A stretch of DNA of 64,000 bases from an uncultured Muribaculum sp. (lineage in GTDB: Bacteria; Bacteroidota; Bacteroidia; Bacteroidales; Muribaculaceae), in the NCBI GenBank assembly GCA_910578835.1, contig CAJTSK010000001.1, positions 124,001 through 188,000 on the forward strand, written 5' to 3'. A program made the position numbers and the translations under genes. Numbering within the stretch: position 1 is the first letter of the stretch; every line of letters begins with the position of its first letter. The notes beneath the pieces were generated by a model that searched no databases, was not told the origin of the DNA, and was given only the letters and a program-made list of their open reading frames with translations. Positions 45,208 to 55,600 of this stretch are shown here, in pieces.

Positions 45208-47157
45208 ATGTATAGAATCATATCATTATTCATATCTTCAGCAGTCGCTGTGTCGGCTTTCGGCGCGGCTACTATCTCCGGTCCTGATGGAAAGCTATTG
45301 GTGTCGGTCGATGCCGGCAACGGCGGAGTGCCGGTCTACAATGTCACTTACGATGGCAAGAGATTTATTCTTGACTCTCCGCTCGGCATGGTCACCAACA
45401 TCGGTGATTTCTCCCGTGGACTTGCTCTATCCGGAGTGTCGGAAGTCAATGCTGTCTCTGACTCTTACTCGCTCCCCAATATAAAGAAGAGCCATGTCGA
45501 TTACAATGCCAATGAGCGATGGTTTACATTTGCCAAAGATAATGTGCCGGTATTTGCCGTGCAATTTCGTGTGAGCGACAATGATGTTGCTTTCCGGTAT
45601 AAGGTATTGCCGCAGGGCGACACACGCAGCGTGGTGATTCTGGACGAAATTACCGGCTTCACATTTCCTGACAGCACGGTATCGTTCATGGCACCGCAGA
45701 GCAAGCCTATGGGTGGCTTCGCGCGTACTTCACCAAGTTATGAGACCCCTTACGGTGTCGACGAGCCTGTAGGACGCAATGGCTGGGGCGAGGGATATAC
45801 TTTTCCCTGTCTCTTCAAAAATCCTGAAAATGGCTGGACTCTGGTGTCAGAGACAGGGGTAGACGGCAGCTACTGTGGCGGTCGCTTGCTATGGAATGGC
45901 AAAAATTATACAATAGGTTTCCCTCAGGAGGGTGAGATGAATGGGCTGCACTCGGTCACTCCGGGCATTCCGTTGCCGGGATTCACTCCTTGGCGCATTG
46001 TGACTGTCGGCAACTCACTCGCTCCGATAGTAGAGACAACCGCGCCATTTGATGTCGTGGAGCCAAAATATGAGGCATCACGCGACTATACTTACGGAAA
46101 AGGCACCTGGAGCTGGATTATAGGTATGGATGGAGCTACCAACTATGACGAACAGCGCCGTTATATCGACTTTGCTGCGGCGATGGGATATAATTCAGTG
46201 CTTGTTGATGCCTTATGGGATACCCAGATTGGATATGACCGCATAGAGGAGCTTTCGCGTTATGCGGCATCAAAAGGCGTTGCGCTCTATCTATGGTATA
46301 ATTCCAACGGTTATTGGAACGATGCCCCGCAGGGTCCGCGCGGAATCATGGACAATGCAATTGCTCGCCGTAAGGAGATGAAATGGATGCATGACAATGG
46401 CATACGTGGTATTAAAGTTGACTTTTTCGGTGGCGACAAGCAGCCGATGATGCAACTTTATGAGGATATACTTGCCGATGCCAACGATTACGGGCTGCTC
46501 GTGATATTCCACGGCTGCACTTTGCCGCGAGGCTGGGAGCGCATGTATCCCAACTATGCCGCGAGCGAGGCGGTGCTTGCGAGCGAAAATCTCCATTTCT
46601 CGCAGGGCAGTTGCGATGCCGAGGCGTTTAACGCCACGATACATCCTTTTGTGCGCAATACTGTTGGAAGCATGGATTTCGGTGGAAGTGCCCTGAACAA
46701 GTATTATAATGCGGCAAATGAGCCGCGGGGAAGTAAACGTGTCACTTCCGACGTGTTTGCTCTTGCTACCGCAGTGCTATTCCAGAGCCCCGTGCAGCAT
46801 TTTGCACTTGCTCCCGGTAATCTTACCGATGCACCGTCGTGGGCGGTTGATTTCATGAAGGAGGTCCCCGTATTATGGGATGAGACACGGTATGTCGCCG
46901 GATACCCCGGGCAATATGTGATACTTGCCCGTCGCCATGGTGATACATGGTATATTGCCGGGGTAAACGGTCAGAAACAGCCGGTCACCACGGTTATAGA
47001 CCTGTCATTTGCTTCTCCCGGAGAAAAAGTGACTGTCTATGCCGACAACCCGGCTCTGCAAGGTAGTGTGAAAGAAGTAAAATTAGATAAAAAACAGAGG
47101 TTGAAAGTCACCATGCCTTGTAATGGTGGAGTTCTTGTTAAAGTAAAACAAAATTAA
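45208..47157 (+). CDS. GH97-family glycosidase, retaining type
   Basis: This 649-aa secreted enzyme has a signal peptide (about 1-19), an N-terminal GH97 beta-sandwich (about 20-285), a barrel (about 290-550) and a C-terminal beta domain. The nucleophile position is D405 in GIKVDFFGGD, as in retaining GH97 alpha-galactosidases rather than inverting SusB-type glucosidases. In this locus a side-chain sugar such as alpha-galactose or an alpha-linked pentose is the likely target; specificity cannot be read from sequence. Confidence 0.92.
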   Translation: MYRIISLFISSAVAVSAFGAATISGPDGKLLVSVDAGNGGVPVYNVTYDGKRFILDSPLGMVTNIGDFSRGLALSGVSEVNAVSDSYSLPNIKKSHVDYNANERWFTFAKDNVPVFAVQFRVSDNDVAFRYKVLPQGDTRSVVILDEITGFTFPDSTVSFMAPQSKPMGGFARTSPSYETPYGVDEPVGRNGWGEGYTFPCLFKNPENGWTLVSETGVDGSYCGGRLLWNGKNYTIGFPQEGEMNGLHSVTPGIPLPGFTPWRIVTVGNSLAPIVETTAPFDVVEPKYEASRDYTYGKGTWSWIIGMDGATNYDEQRRYIDFAAAMGYNSVLVDALWDTQIGYDRIEELSRYAASKGVALYLWYNSNGYWNDAPQGPRGIMDNAIARRKEMKWMHDNGIRGIKVDFFGGDKQPMMQLYEDILADANDYGLLVIFHGCTLPRGWERMYPNYAASEAVLASENLHFSQGSCDAEAFNATIHPFVRNTVGSMDFGGSALNKYYNAANEPRGSKRVTSDVFALATAVLFQSPVQHFALAPGNLTDAPSWAVDFMKEVPVLWDETRYVAGYPGQYVILARRHGDTWYIAGVNGQKQPVTTVIDLSFASPGEKVTVYADNPALQGSVKEVKLDKKQRLKVTMPCNGGVLVKVKQN

Positions 47158-47161
47158 TCAC

Positions 47162-48172
47162 ATGAAACATTCAGCATTTATCATGCTTGCATTGGCGCTC
47201 ACGGCTTGTGGCGGCAACAAGCAGGCTAACACAACAGAGGAATCACAGGATTCGGTTAAAACATTTGTATTTGCGGGTAATCCGTTGGTGCGCGACAAGT
47301 TTACTGCCGACCCTGCACCGCTTGTTCACGACGGTCGTCTGTATCTTTATGTAGGTCACGACGAGTTTTATGAGGGCCAGGACTCGGCATCGGGGGGAAA
47401 AGAATTTAATATAACCGAGTGGCTCTGTTATTCTACCGACGACATGAAAAATTGGACCGACCATGGCGCTGTATTAAGCCCCACTGATTTCAAGTGGGCA
47501 GTAGGCGAGGCATGGGCATCCCAGGTAGTCGAGAAAGATGGCAAGTTTTATTACTATACCACAGTGCAGGGCGGCGAGCCTTATGTAGGCAAGGCTGTAG
47601 GAGTGGCAGTAGCCGATTCTCCCACCGGTCCCTTTGTCGATGCTATCGGCAAACCGCTTGTCTCTGACGACATGACCGACAATGGCAAACGCGGATGGTG
47701 GAACGACATTGACCCGACTGTGCTTATCGATGGCGATGACGCATGGCTCTGCTGGGGTAACGGCACATGTTTCCTTGCCAAGCTGAAGCCCAACATGATT
47801 GAACTTGACGGTGACATCTCCGTGATTGATGTGCCCAACTATGTGGAAGGCCCGTGGCTTCATAAGCGTAACGATATATATTATCTCACATATGCCTCTT
47901 TCGGCAACGGAAGCGAGACCATATCATATGCTACTGCTCCGTCGATGGCAGGTCCGTGGACTCCGCGTGGTGAACTTACCGGCAATGCTGAAAACAGCTT
48001 TACAATTCATCCGGGAATCATCGAGTTTAAGGGACAGCCCTATCTTTTCTATCATAATGCCACGCTTGAGCTTGACGGTCACAAGGGTGCGATAGGACGC
48101 CGTTCGGTATGTGTCGACTCGCTCTCTTACAATGAAGATGGCACTATGAATTATGTTACACAGACTAAATGA
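47162..48172 (+). CDS. GH43-family glycosidase, lipoprotein
   Basis: This 336-aa lipoprotein has a lipobox ending at the Cys of ALTACGGNK. It consists of a single GH43 propeller with base Asp in FTADPAPLVH, DIDPTVLIDGDD and acid Glu in YVEGPWLHK. There is no extra module. It starts 4 bp after the GH97 stop. Strong similarity to the GH43 parts at 38955 and 41498 (shared WLCYSTDDM/WTDHG-type segments) suggests paralogs within the locus with divided specificity. Confidence 0.9.
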   Translation: MKHSAFIMLALALTACGGNKQANTTEESQDSVKTFVFAGNPLVRDKFTADPAPLVHDGRLYLYVGHDEFYEGQDSASGGKEFNITEWLCYSTDDMKNWTDHGAVLSPTDFKWAVGEAWASQVVEKDGKFYYYTTVQGGEPYVGKAVGVAVADSPTGPFVDAIGKPLVSDDMTDNGKRGWWNDIDPTVLIDGDDAWLCWGNGTCFLAKLKPNMIELDGDISVIDVPNYVEGPWLHKRNDIYYLTYASFGNGSETISYATAPSMAGPWTPRGELTGNAENSFTIHPGIIEFKGQPYLFYHNATLELDGHKGAIGRRSVCVDSLSYNEDGTMNYVTQTK

Positions 48173-48179
48173 CATAATT

Positions 48180-49643
48180 GTGATTAAACGATTTTTTACA
48201 GGAATGATTGCAGCGGCGACTATAGTCGCCGCTGCTGCCCAAGACAAGAATTTCCACATCTATCTTTGCATAGGGCAGTCCAATATGGAAGGTAATGCGC
48301 AAGTAGAGCCGATGGATCGTAATGATGTGCCTGAACGCTTCAAGATGATGGCGGCAGTCGATTTTCCTCAGTCGGGCAGAGTAAAAGGGGAGTGGTATAA
48401 GGCTGTACCTCCGTTGGTGCGCCAAAACACCGGGCTTACGCCTATGGACTATTTCGGCCGCACCATGGTTGACAATCTTCCGGAAGAAGTGACTATAGGT
48501 GTGGTGCCCGTGGCTATCGGCGGCTGCAGTATCAATCACCTTGCAAAAGATTTTGACCCGGCATCGCTTTCGAGTCAGGCCGATTGGTTCCGTGGCTTTA
48601 TGAAAGAGTATGACAATGAGCCTTATAAGCGACTTATCGAGTGTGCCCGGGAAGCTCAGAAGGCAGGAGTCATCAAGGGTATCCTTCTTCATCAGGGAGA
48701 GACTGACTGCGGACAGCAGGATTGGCCTCAGAGGGTGAAGAAAGTTTATGAGGATATTCTCGCCGACCTTGGTCTTGACGCAGCCGAGGTGCCGCTGCTT
48801 GTCGGCGAAGTGGTGACTTCTGAACAGGGTGGTGTGTGTGGCTCTCACAATCCGGTCGTAAATAAAGTTCCCTCAGTGATACCTACAGCCCACGTCGTGT
48901 CGGCAGCAAATCTGCCGCAGAAAGGCGACGGGCTGCACTTTACCGCTCATGGCTATCGTATGCTTGGCTGCCGCTATGCTGTCGAGATGCTTGCAATTAT
49001 GGGCATTGACAATCCGAAAGTGGAGTATTCTGAGGAGATGCCATATGTGCCGAAACCTGAACCTTCTGAAGGTGACTTCGTGTTTGACTTCAAGTATTTC
49101 AATCCTCAGATATGGGGTGATGGCACGTTTGATGCGGCAACAAAGACCTTTGTTGCCGGACAGTGGGGCTTTGGCGGTTGGGAATATAGCCAGCCCATAG
49201 ATCTTTCAGGTTACGCTTATCTTGTCGCCGAGCTTGAAGAGCCGGAAAGAAACGGTGTGAAATTGCGTATGTTTGACACTCCCGCCTATTTCAACGTGCC
49301 TATTTATTCCTCCGATTTCAATGGCGCTACCCTGATTGTCGCCGAACTGAATGGAATGATGAAAGCACCTGAAAACACGAGCGATATCGAATCGTTTAAT
49401 ACCTCACAGGTCTATCGCGTGGGTTTCTGGGCGAATGGCGGTCAGCCAATACGTATCAAACAAGTCTTTGCTACAAACAATAATCCCTATTCGGCTGGCG
49501 TTTCTTCTATTGAAGCTGACATGACGGCAGACGGTCCTGTTTATGACCTGTCAGGTAGGGTTGTGGCTGCTTCCATTGATGCTGCAGGCTCGCTTGCAGG
49601 CGGTATATACTTTTCCAACGGTAAAAAATTTGCTCTAAGATAA
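48180..49643 (+). CDS. CE6-type acetyl xylan esterase (SGNH) with C-terminal binding and sorting domains
   Basis: The GTG at 48180 gives a good signal peptide (IKRFFTGMIAAATIVAAAAQ); an in-frame ATG at 48153 lies inside the GH43 gene and gives a poorer start. The 487-aa product has a CE6/SASA-type SGNH domain: LCIGQSNMEG with nucleophile Ser, ILLHQGETDC, and DGLHFTAHGYR with Asp and His. A beta-sandwich follows (about 290-440), and the C-terminus ends GGIYFSNGKKFALR, similar to other secreted proteins of this locus. It removes acetyl groups from xylan. Confidence 0.85.
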   Translation: MIKRFFTGMIAAATIVAAAAQDKNFHIYLCIGQSNMEGNAQVEPMDRNDVPERFKMMAAVDFPQSGRVKGEWYKAVPPLVRQNTGLTPMDYFGRTMVDNLPEEVTIGVVPVAIGGCSINHLAKDFDPASLSSQADWFRGFMKEYDNEPYKRLIECAREAQKAGVIKGILLHQGETDCGQQDWPQRVKKVYEDILADLGLDAAEVPLLVGEVVTSEQGGVCGSHNPVVNKVPSVIPTAHVVSAANLPQKGDGLHFTAHGYRMLGCRYAVEMLAIMGIDNPKVEYSEEMPYVPKPEPSEGDFVFDFKYFNPQIWGDGTFDAATKTFVAGQWGFGGWEYSQPIDLSGYAYLVAELEEPERNGVKLRMFDTPAYFNVPIYSSDFNGATLIVAELNGMMKAPENTSDIESFNTSQVYRVGFWANGGQPIRIKQVFATNNNPYSAGVSSIEADMTADGPVYDLSGRVVAASIDAAGSLAGGIYFSNGKKFALR

Positions 49644-49665
49644 ACAGACTCTAAATTATCCTGCC

Positions 49666-51153
49666 ATGAAGAAACTTATGTTGGTGATTTACGTTGCATT
49701 GCTGCTTGTCGTGGCAGGATGTGGAAAAAAAGTGCCTGAAACTAATGTCACCGATATGCCGGGTGTACCATCGATTACGCCCGGTTATACCGGTGTCGTG
49801 TTGCCTCCTGATATAGCACCGATGAATTTTGAAATCGACATGCCCGGTGAACGCTATGTCACGCTTGTCGAAGGCGATGCCGGGACTCCGGTAATTGCTG
49901 AAGGAAAAATGGTGAAGTTTGACATCGGTGACTGGCACAAACTTCTTGATGCAAACCGTGGAAAAGAGTTGCGCTACTCTGTATATGTTGGCGATGAGGC
50001 GGGGGCGTGGAAGCGTTACCGCTTTTCCAATATGGTCGCAGTTGACTCTATCGACCGCTATTTCTCTTACCGGCTTATAGAGCCGTCATTTGTGCAGTAT
50101 GGCGGATTGTCTATAAATCAGCGTGACCTTTCATCATTTGATGAGACGGTAATCTTCAACAATGCTTTTCCTACGGAAGACAGCAGGGGATTTTGTATAA
50201 ATTGTCATGTGCCGCGTAACCAATACAGCGATTGTAAGTCGCAGTTTCATGTAAGGCAATTCAATGGCGGCACAGTAATAATGGATGGTGACAAGGCTGA
50301 AAAGGTCAATCTGAAGACCGACAGTACACTCTCGGCAGGTGTATATCCGGCTTGGCATCCGACGCTTGACCTTATCGCATATTCGGTTAACGATACCCAT
50401 CAGCGTTTTTTTGCCTCTGATAATCAGAAGGTAGAGGTGATTGACGCGGCATCGGGACTCATATTGTATGACACCGATAGAGCCACAGTCACCACGATTA
50501 TCGATGAACCTGATGTCATGGAGACTTTTCCTGCATGGTCGCCCGACGGATTGACGCTATATTACTCTGCCGCGCGTTACCCTGCCGGGGTTACACCCGA
50601 TAATGTCGACATGGCTTTTGACAGCCTGCGTTATGATATACTTGCGATGCGCTTCAATCCCGCCGACCACACATTCTCTACCCCCGACACTATTGTCGCT
50701 GCTTCGGCGCGGGGCAGAAGCGCGTTGTTGCCACGTGTATCTCCCGATGGCAAGTGGCTGCTTTTCTGTGAGGCTGACCACGGTACTTTCCATATATGGC
50801 ACAAGGACAGCGATCTTTTCGTGATGAATATTGCATCGGGTGAAATATCTCCGCTTACCGAGGCAAACAGCAATGATACCGACAGCTATCACTCATGGTC
50901 ATCCAACTCCCGCTGGATTCTCTTCAGCTCGCGCCGTGACGACGGATCTTATACACGCCCGTATATCACCTATTTCTCTCCCGAAGGAAAGGCGTCAAAA
51001 GCATTTGTTGTACCGCAGGAAGATACATCGTATTACAAAGACCTGATGAAGTCATACAATGTGCCGGAGTTCATGGTACAGCCTGTAAAGGTAAAGCGCC
51101 GTGAACTGATACGTGCTGTAAGCTCTGAGGCGCGTCAGGCTCTTTACGAATAG
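49666..51153 (+). CDS. Lipoprotein with CxxCH motif and TolB-like PD40 beta-propeller
   Basis: This 495-aa lipoprotein has a lipobox ending at the Cys of LLVVAGCGKK. A Cys-x-x-Cys-His heme-binding motif is present at 177-181 (GFCINCHVPR). PD40/TolB-like repeats occupy about 220-460 (YPAWHPTLDLIAYSVN, FPAWSPDGLTLYYSA, LLPRVSPDGKWLLF, HSWSSNSRWILFSS). Possibly a c-type cytochrome-like surface protein or a redox-sensitive binding protein; I do not recognise a function. It is the last plus-strand gene of the locus, 22 bp after the esterase gene, and converges with the DUF6057 gene. Confidence 0.75.
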   Translation: MKKLMLVIYVALLLVVAGCGKKVPETNVTDMPGVPSITPGYTGVVLPPDIAPMNFEIDMPGERYVTLVEGDAGTPVIAEGKMVKFDIGDWHKLLDANRGKELRYSVYVGDEAGAWKRYRFSNMVAVDSIDRYFSYRLIEPSFVQYGGLSINQRDLSSFDETVIFNNAFPTEDSRGFCINCHVPRNQYSDCKSQFHVRQFNGGTVIMDGDKAEKVNLKTDSTLSAGVYPAWHPTLDLIAYSVNDTHQRFFASDNQKVEVIDAASGLILYDTDRATVTTIIDEPDVMETFPAWSPDGLTLYYSAARYPAGVTPDNVDMAFDSLRYDILAMRFNPADHTFSTPDTIVAASARGRSALLPRVSPDGKWLLFCEADHGTFHIWHKDSDLFVMNIASGEISPLTEANSNDTDSYHSWSSNSRWILFSSRRDDGSYTRPYITYFSPEGKASKAFVVPQEDTSYYKDLMKSYNVPEFMVQPVKVKRRELIRAVSSEARQALYE

Positions 51154-51162
51154 CTGGAGCAA

Positions 51163-52611
51163 TCAGATAAACAGTTTTTCTGAAGGATTGCCGGGGATTG
51201 AATTAAATTCCCGGCTTTCTTTTATCAATTCAGGATTGTCGATGTAGCGTTGGAAATGTTCTGCCCACCTGCGGTGAAACATCGTGTTAAGCAGAAGACG
51301 GTTATAGCGGGAGGCAAGCTCATATTCGCCATGCATGATTGAATTCCTGACCATATATTTGTAATAGAATACGCGAGGACCGTATTTCACGGTGTGTTCC
51401 ATAGCCCAGCGGTAGCTTCCGTGGGTGTTCCCAAGATGATAGTACACAGGTACGTTGACAAATGCCGACATGAGAAATTCCTCGCTTTTGCGTGGCGAAG
51501 TGTCATGGAGAGGCGCGTCGTGTCTCACTGATTCTGTCCCACCGCCAAGCTTTATGGCGGCAAGATTGCCCGCAATCTTCATCGTGAAGTTGGGTTCCTC
51601 CTTTATGTGACTCATGATGTAGGCTATCTTGTCCCATCTCATGGAGTCGATATGTTGCATCATGAGCACTGTGGCACGAAACTGTTCGCTTTTCTGTCCG
51701 GCAATCGCACCATAGCATCCGGCAGCAATAAGCACAGCGAAGGTAAGCCATCTCACTCTTCCCAGTTTTGCACTGCCTTCAGTGGGCATGATGAGCGCCA
51801 TAAGAGGTAGAAGCAGGAGTGTCACGGTCAAGCCCGCAATAGGAAGCCATAGATACAGGTCATGCCGTTTTACAAGCAGGTCGGGGAGTCCCTGGATGTA
51901 AAGAGACTTTATATCGCCGCTCATGCCGGTATAAAAATTGTAATATAGCAGGGGGATTAGCGCTATGGCGACAATGACCGGCAAAATGCCGATATATGTC
52001 GGCTGCTTTTTATGACCGGTGTTTTCGTGGCGCGGCGATACCGGGGTCAGTATTCCGACAATTGCTCCAAGCAGGGCGAAAAAGCCGAGCGGCATGAAGA
52101 GCGACGTGCATGCTGCAAGGAATACACCACGCCAGATATTGTTGGCAATCAGGCGTGCCACCGCTGCTATCGTCACGATGCATATAGTACCGAGAGTAGG
52201 GGCGAAAAGGTAGCCCGGATAGTTGATTGACACCCATGCCTCGTCGAGAACAAGCACCGATACAAGCAGAAACATCGCAGGCAGAAGCGATAACCCGCGC
52301 AAGCCTTCCCGCAACCGCCATACTCGGTCGCAGATAATCGTGAGTATCACCCACAAGGCGATAAGGATGGCGCTTCCCGCCCAGGGGAAATACATGAACT
52401 GCGTGAGCCATGCTCCGGCATACTGGAGCATGCCGCCGGGGCAGTGGAGCATGCGATTGAGAAATACCTCTCCGCTCATGAAGATTGACATTTCATCATA
52501 CCAACGCAGTATGTAACCGTTTCTAACGGGGAGCATCACGAATGAAAATGCAATAAACAGCAATATCGCTGCGTGAAAGCTCCTGATTGAATGTAATGGT
52601 CTGTAAATCAT
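51163..52611 (-). CDS. DUF6057-type polytopic membrane protein
   Basis: This 482-aa protein has about ten hydrophobic helices in its first 330 residues and a soluble C-terminal part of about 150 residues with helical, TPR-like character (HGEYELASRYNRLLLNTMFH). I associate it with DUF6057, a Bacteroidota family of unknown function. It starts 5 bp after the stop of the hybrid two-component gene, so the two form an operon. A role in sensing or envelope homeostasis for this locus is possible but unproven. Confidence 0.65.
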   Translation of the reverse strand: MIYRPLHSIRSFHAAILLFIAFSFVMLPVRNGYILRWYDEMSIFMSGEVFLNRMLHCPGGMLQYAGAWLTQFMYFPWAGSAILIALWVILTIICDRVWRLREGLRGLSLLPAMFLLVSVLVLDEAWVSINYPGYLFAPTLGTICIVTIAAVARLIANNIWRGVFLAACTSLFMPLGFFALLGAIVGILTPVSPRHENTGHKKQPTYIGILPVIVAIALIPLLYYNFYTGMSGDIKSLYIQGLPDLLVKRHDLYLWLPIAGLTVTLLLLPLMALIMPTEGSAKLGRVRWLTFAVLIAAGCYGAIAGQKSEQFRATVLMMQHIDSMRWDKIAYIMSHIKEEPNFTMKIAGNLAAIKLGGGTESVRHDAPLHDTSPRKSEEFLMSAFVNVPVYYHLGNTHGSYRWAMEHTVKYGPRVFYYKYMVRNSIMHGEYELASRYNRLLLNTMFHRRWAEHFQRYIDNPELIKESREFNSIPGNPSEKLFI

Positions 52612-52616
52612 GGCGC

Positions 52617-55600
52617 TTATCCCCCCCTATCAGCCTTGGAATTAATATATTCGGTCGGAGTCATACCAAACAGCTCCTTAAACGAAGTGGCAAAATTGTT
52701 GGCGTTCTTGAAGCCTGTAAGCGTTGCCGCTTCAGATACGCTAAGATTCTTTTCGCTCATAAGCTTGGCTGCCTGGCGCAGACGCGTGTTGCGTATGAAG
52801 TCTCTTGGCGACTGGTTGGTAAGCTCTTTGAGCTTTCGGTGAAGATGTACACGACTCATGCCCACTTCCTCGGCAAGCATTTCAACCGTAATGTCAGGAT
52901 TTGATATATTTTTGTCAAGCACCTTCATGATGCGCTCCATCAGCTTTTCATCATTTGACGTGGCTGTTATGGTCACTTTCTCGTCGTGGGTCTGATTGCC
53001 GCTGAATATGTTGCGCAGACGCTTGTGAGACAGAAGCAGATTGTTGACCGTAGATATGAGCACATCGATGTTAAACGGCTTCGTGATGTAAGCGTCGGCA
53101 CCTGACTCCAGTCCCTCGATATTATCCTTGTCTTGTGATTTTGCCGTCAGGAGTATCACGGGGATATGCTGCAGGTTGATATTTTTCTTTATGCGCCGGG
53201 TAAGAGCGAGACCGTCAATCTCAGGCATCATCACATCGCTTATTATCAGCGACGGGGCTTTCTTGAAGATTATGTCAAGAGCCTCCTTGCCGTTGCTGCA
53301 TTCATCCACTTTATAGCGCTGTGAAAGCTCTTTGCCGATATAATGGCGTATCTCCTCGTCATCCTCAACGACAAGTATCCGTTCGCCGGATAGTGTTTTA
53401 ATCCGGCTCTCTTCCTCAGCGACAGGCTGCTTGGCCGATGAGGAGATGTCAACCGTTTCGGTGGTATCTCGCGGTGATTCGCTTACTACAGGTGCGAGGG
53501 CGATTTCACTCACTTTGAGATGGGTATTGTCGTGAGGTATGCGGATTACAAACCGGGTACCGTTAGTGTCAGGATTGTCTTCCACATTAATTGTGCCGTG
53601 ATGGAGCTTTACGAGCGATTGCACGAGGTGAAGTCCTATGCCGGTGCCCTTGATGTTGCTTATGTCGACCTGATAGAAACGGTTGAATATATGTTCGCGG
53701 TCCTCTTCCGGGATACCGATGCCGGTGTCGGTCACTGAAATTTCGACATATTCCCCAAGAGGCGAGTTGTCATCGGGGTTTACTCCTGTGGTAAGCTTAA
53801 TGTCGATTTTTCCGCCGTCGGGGGTGAATTTTACCGCGTTGGAGAGCAGATTTGATATGATTTTGTCAAAATGTGCCGGGTCAACCCACGCTTTTACCTC
53901 TTTTTCTTCATGATTGAATGTCAATGATATGTTGCGGTCGGCTGTCACCTGAGAGAATGTGCCACACAGATCCTCTATAACCGGCACAAGGTCGGTCTCA
54001 GAGAATGTAAGCTGCATCTGGCTCTTGTCAATCTTGCGTATATCCATAATCTCGTTGACAAGGCGCAGTATTCGCTTGGCATTGCGGAGTATAAGGGAGT
54101 ACTCTTTCTGGCGCGTGCTGTCAGTGTCGCTCTTGATTAGTTTTTCGAGCGGACTTATGACAAGGGTGAGCGGAGTGCGTATCTCGTGAGAGATATTGGT
54201 GAAAAATTGCAGTCGGGCCTCTTTCATCATGTCGATATTTTCGCGCTCCATCCGCTCGCGCTTCCTGCGCTGGCGGTTTTTATGCTGAAACCAGATATAC
54301 CACGCGATTGCGCCGATTATCAGGGCATATGCGAGCCACGCGATGCCGGAGTTGTACCATATCGGGGCAATGTCAATCTTGATTGACACCTCGTCGGAGT
54401 GCACGTCATTGTCGACAGCTTTTACCCGTAGGGTGTGCATTCCCGGATTGATGTTGCTGAAGTTCACGCGGTTGACATTGTAGGGTAGGGTTTCCCAGTC
54501 GTCATCGTCAAGTGAATACATGAACACCACCGATTCGGGGCGGTTAAGTTCAAAGGTGCTGAACTCGACCGAAAACGAGTTGTCGTTGTGAGAGAGCTTA
54601 ATAAGGTCTGATTCGTAAATCGGCTTGTCGATGATATTGCGCTTACCTGACATCATCCCTACCTTTACCGGATTTCCGTGTAGGTAAAAGTCGACTATTC
54701 GTGTGGTGTATTTTATGCCACGGTTTTTAATGTCATTAGGTGAGAAGTAAGTGATACCGTTCATGCCTCCGAAATACATTATGCCGCGGCTGTCTTTATA
54801 AGACACGTTTTTATAAAATTCGTTGCTTTGCAGTCCGTCGTCGGCATGAAAGTTAGAAAATTTGACGGCTGACGTGTCGAAGCGCGAGAGTCCGGAGCTT
54901 GTGCTGAGCCACAAAGCGTTGACACCTTCTCCCTGAATTGCATATATGGTGTTTGACGGGAGACCGTCGGCAGTGGTGTATGTGACGGTTTCCCCGGTTT
55001 CGGGGTCATAGCAGAAAAGACCGGTTGAAGAGCCACACCATATCTTTCCGTTAGGCTCCTCGTAGATGCAATATATGATGGTGCTTGATTTTATCGATGA
55101 AACTACGGGGGTGGCTTCGTTGCAGTTGTCGGCGGCAAATAGTCCGTCATATGTGCCCAGATATAGCCGCTGTGAGTTTTGTGAGTATAATATGGCTCCT
55201 ACCCACAGGTTTATTTTAGATGAAATGGCATTATTGTTGACCACTTCTTTAGTCGAGGGGTTGTAGGTGAATACTCCGTTACCCATGGAGGCAATCCATA
55301 TATTGCCGGTGTTGTCGCGAGAAAATCCGTAGACACTTAGTGCCGTACGTGTATCGTTGGTTTCGATATACTCAAATTTTCCGGTGGCTTTTTCGAGAAG
55401 TCCCCAGCCCTCAATATAGGAGCCGATGTAAAGATAGTCGCCGGCATCCATCATGCCCATGATTACTGTGGGTATGCCTTTCGTGTAATGATACTTGAGC
55501 GATAAGTCGGGATTGAGCGCGTATATACCTCCCTTGTCAGTGCCGACCCATAACACTCCATGCTCATCTTTGCGGAGTGTGGTCACACACTTGTCGCCAA

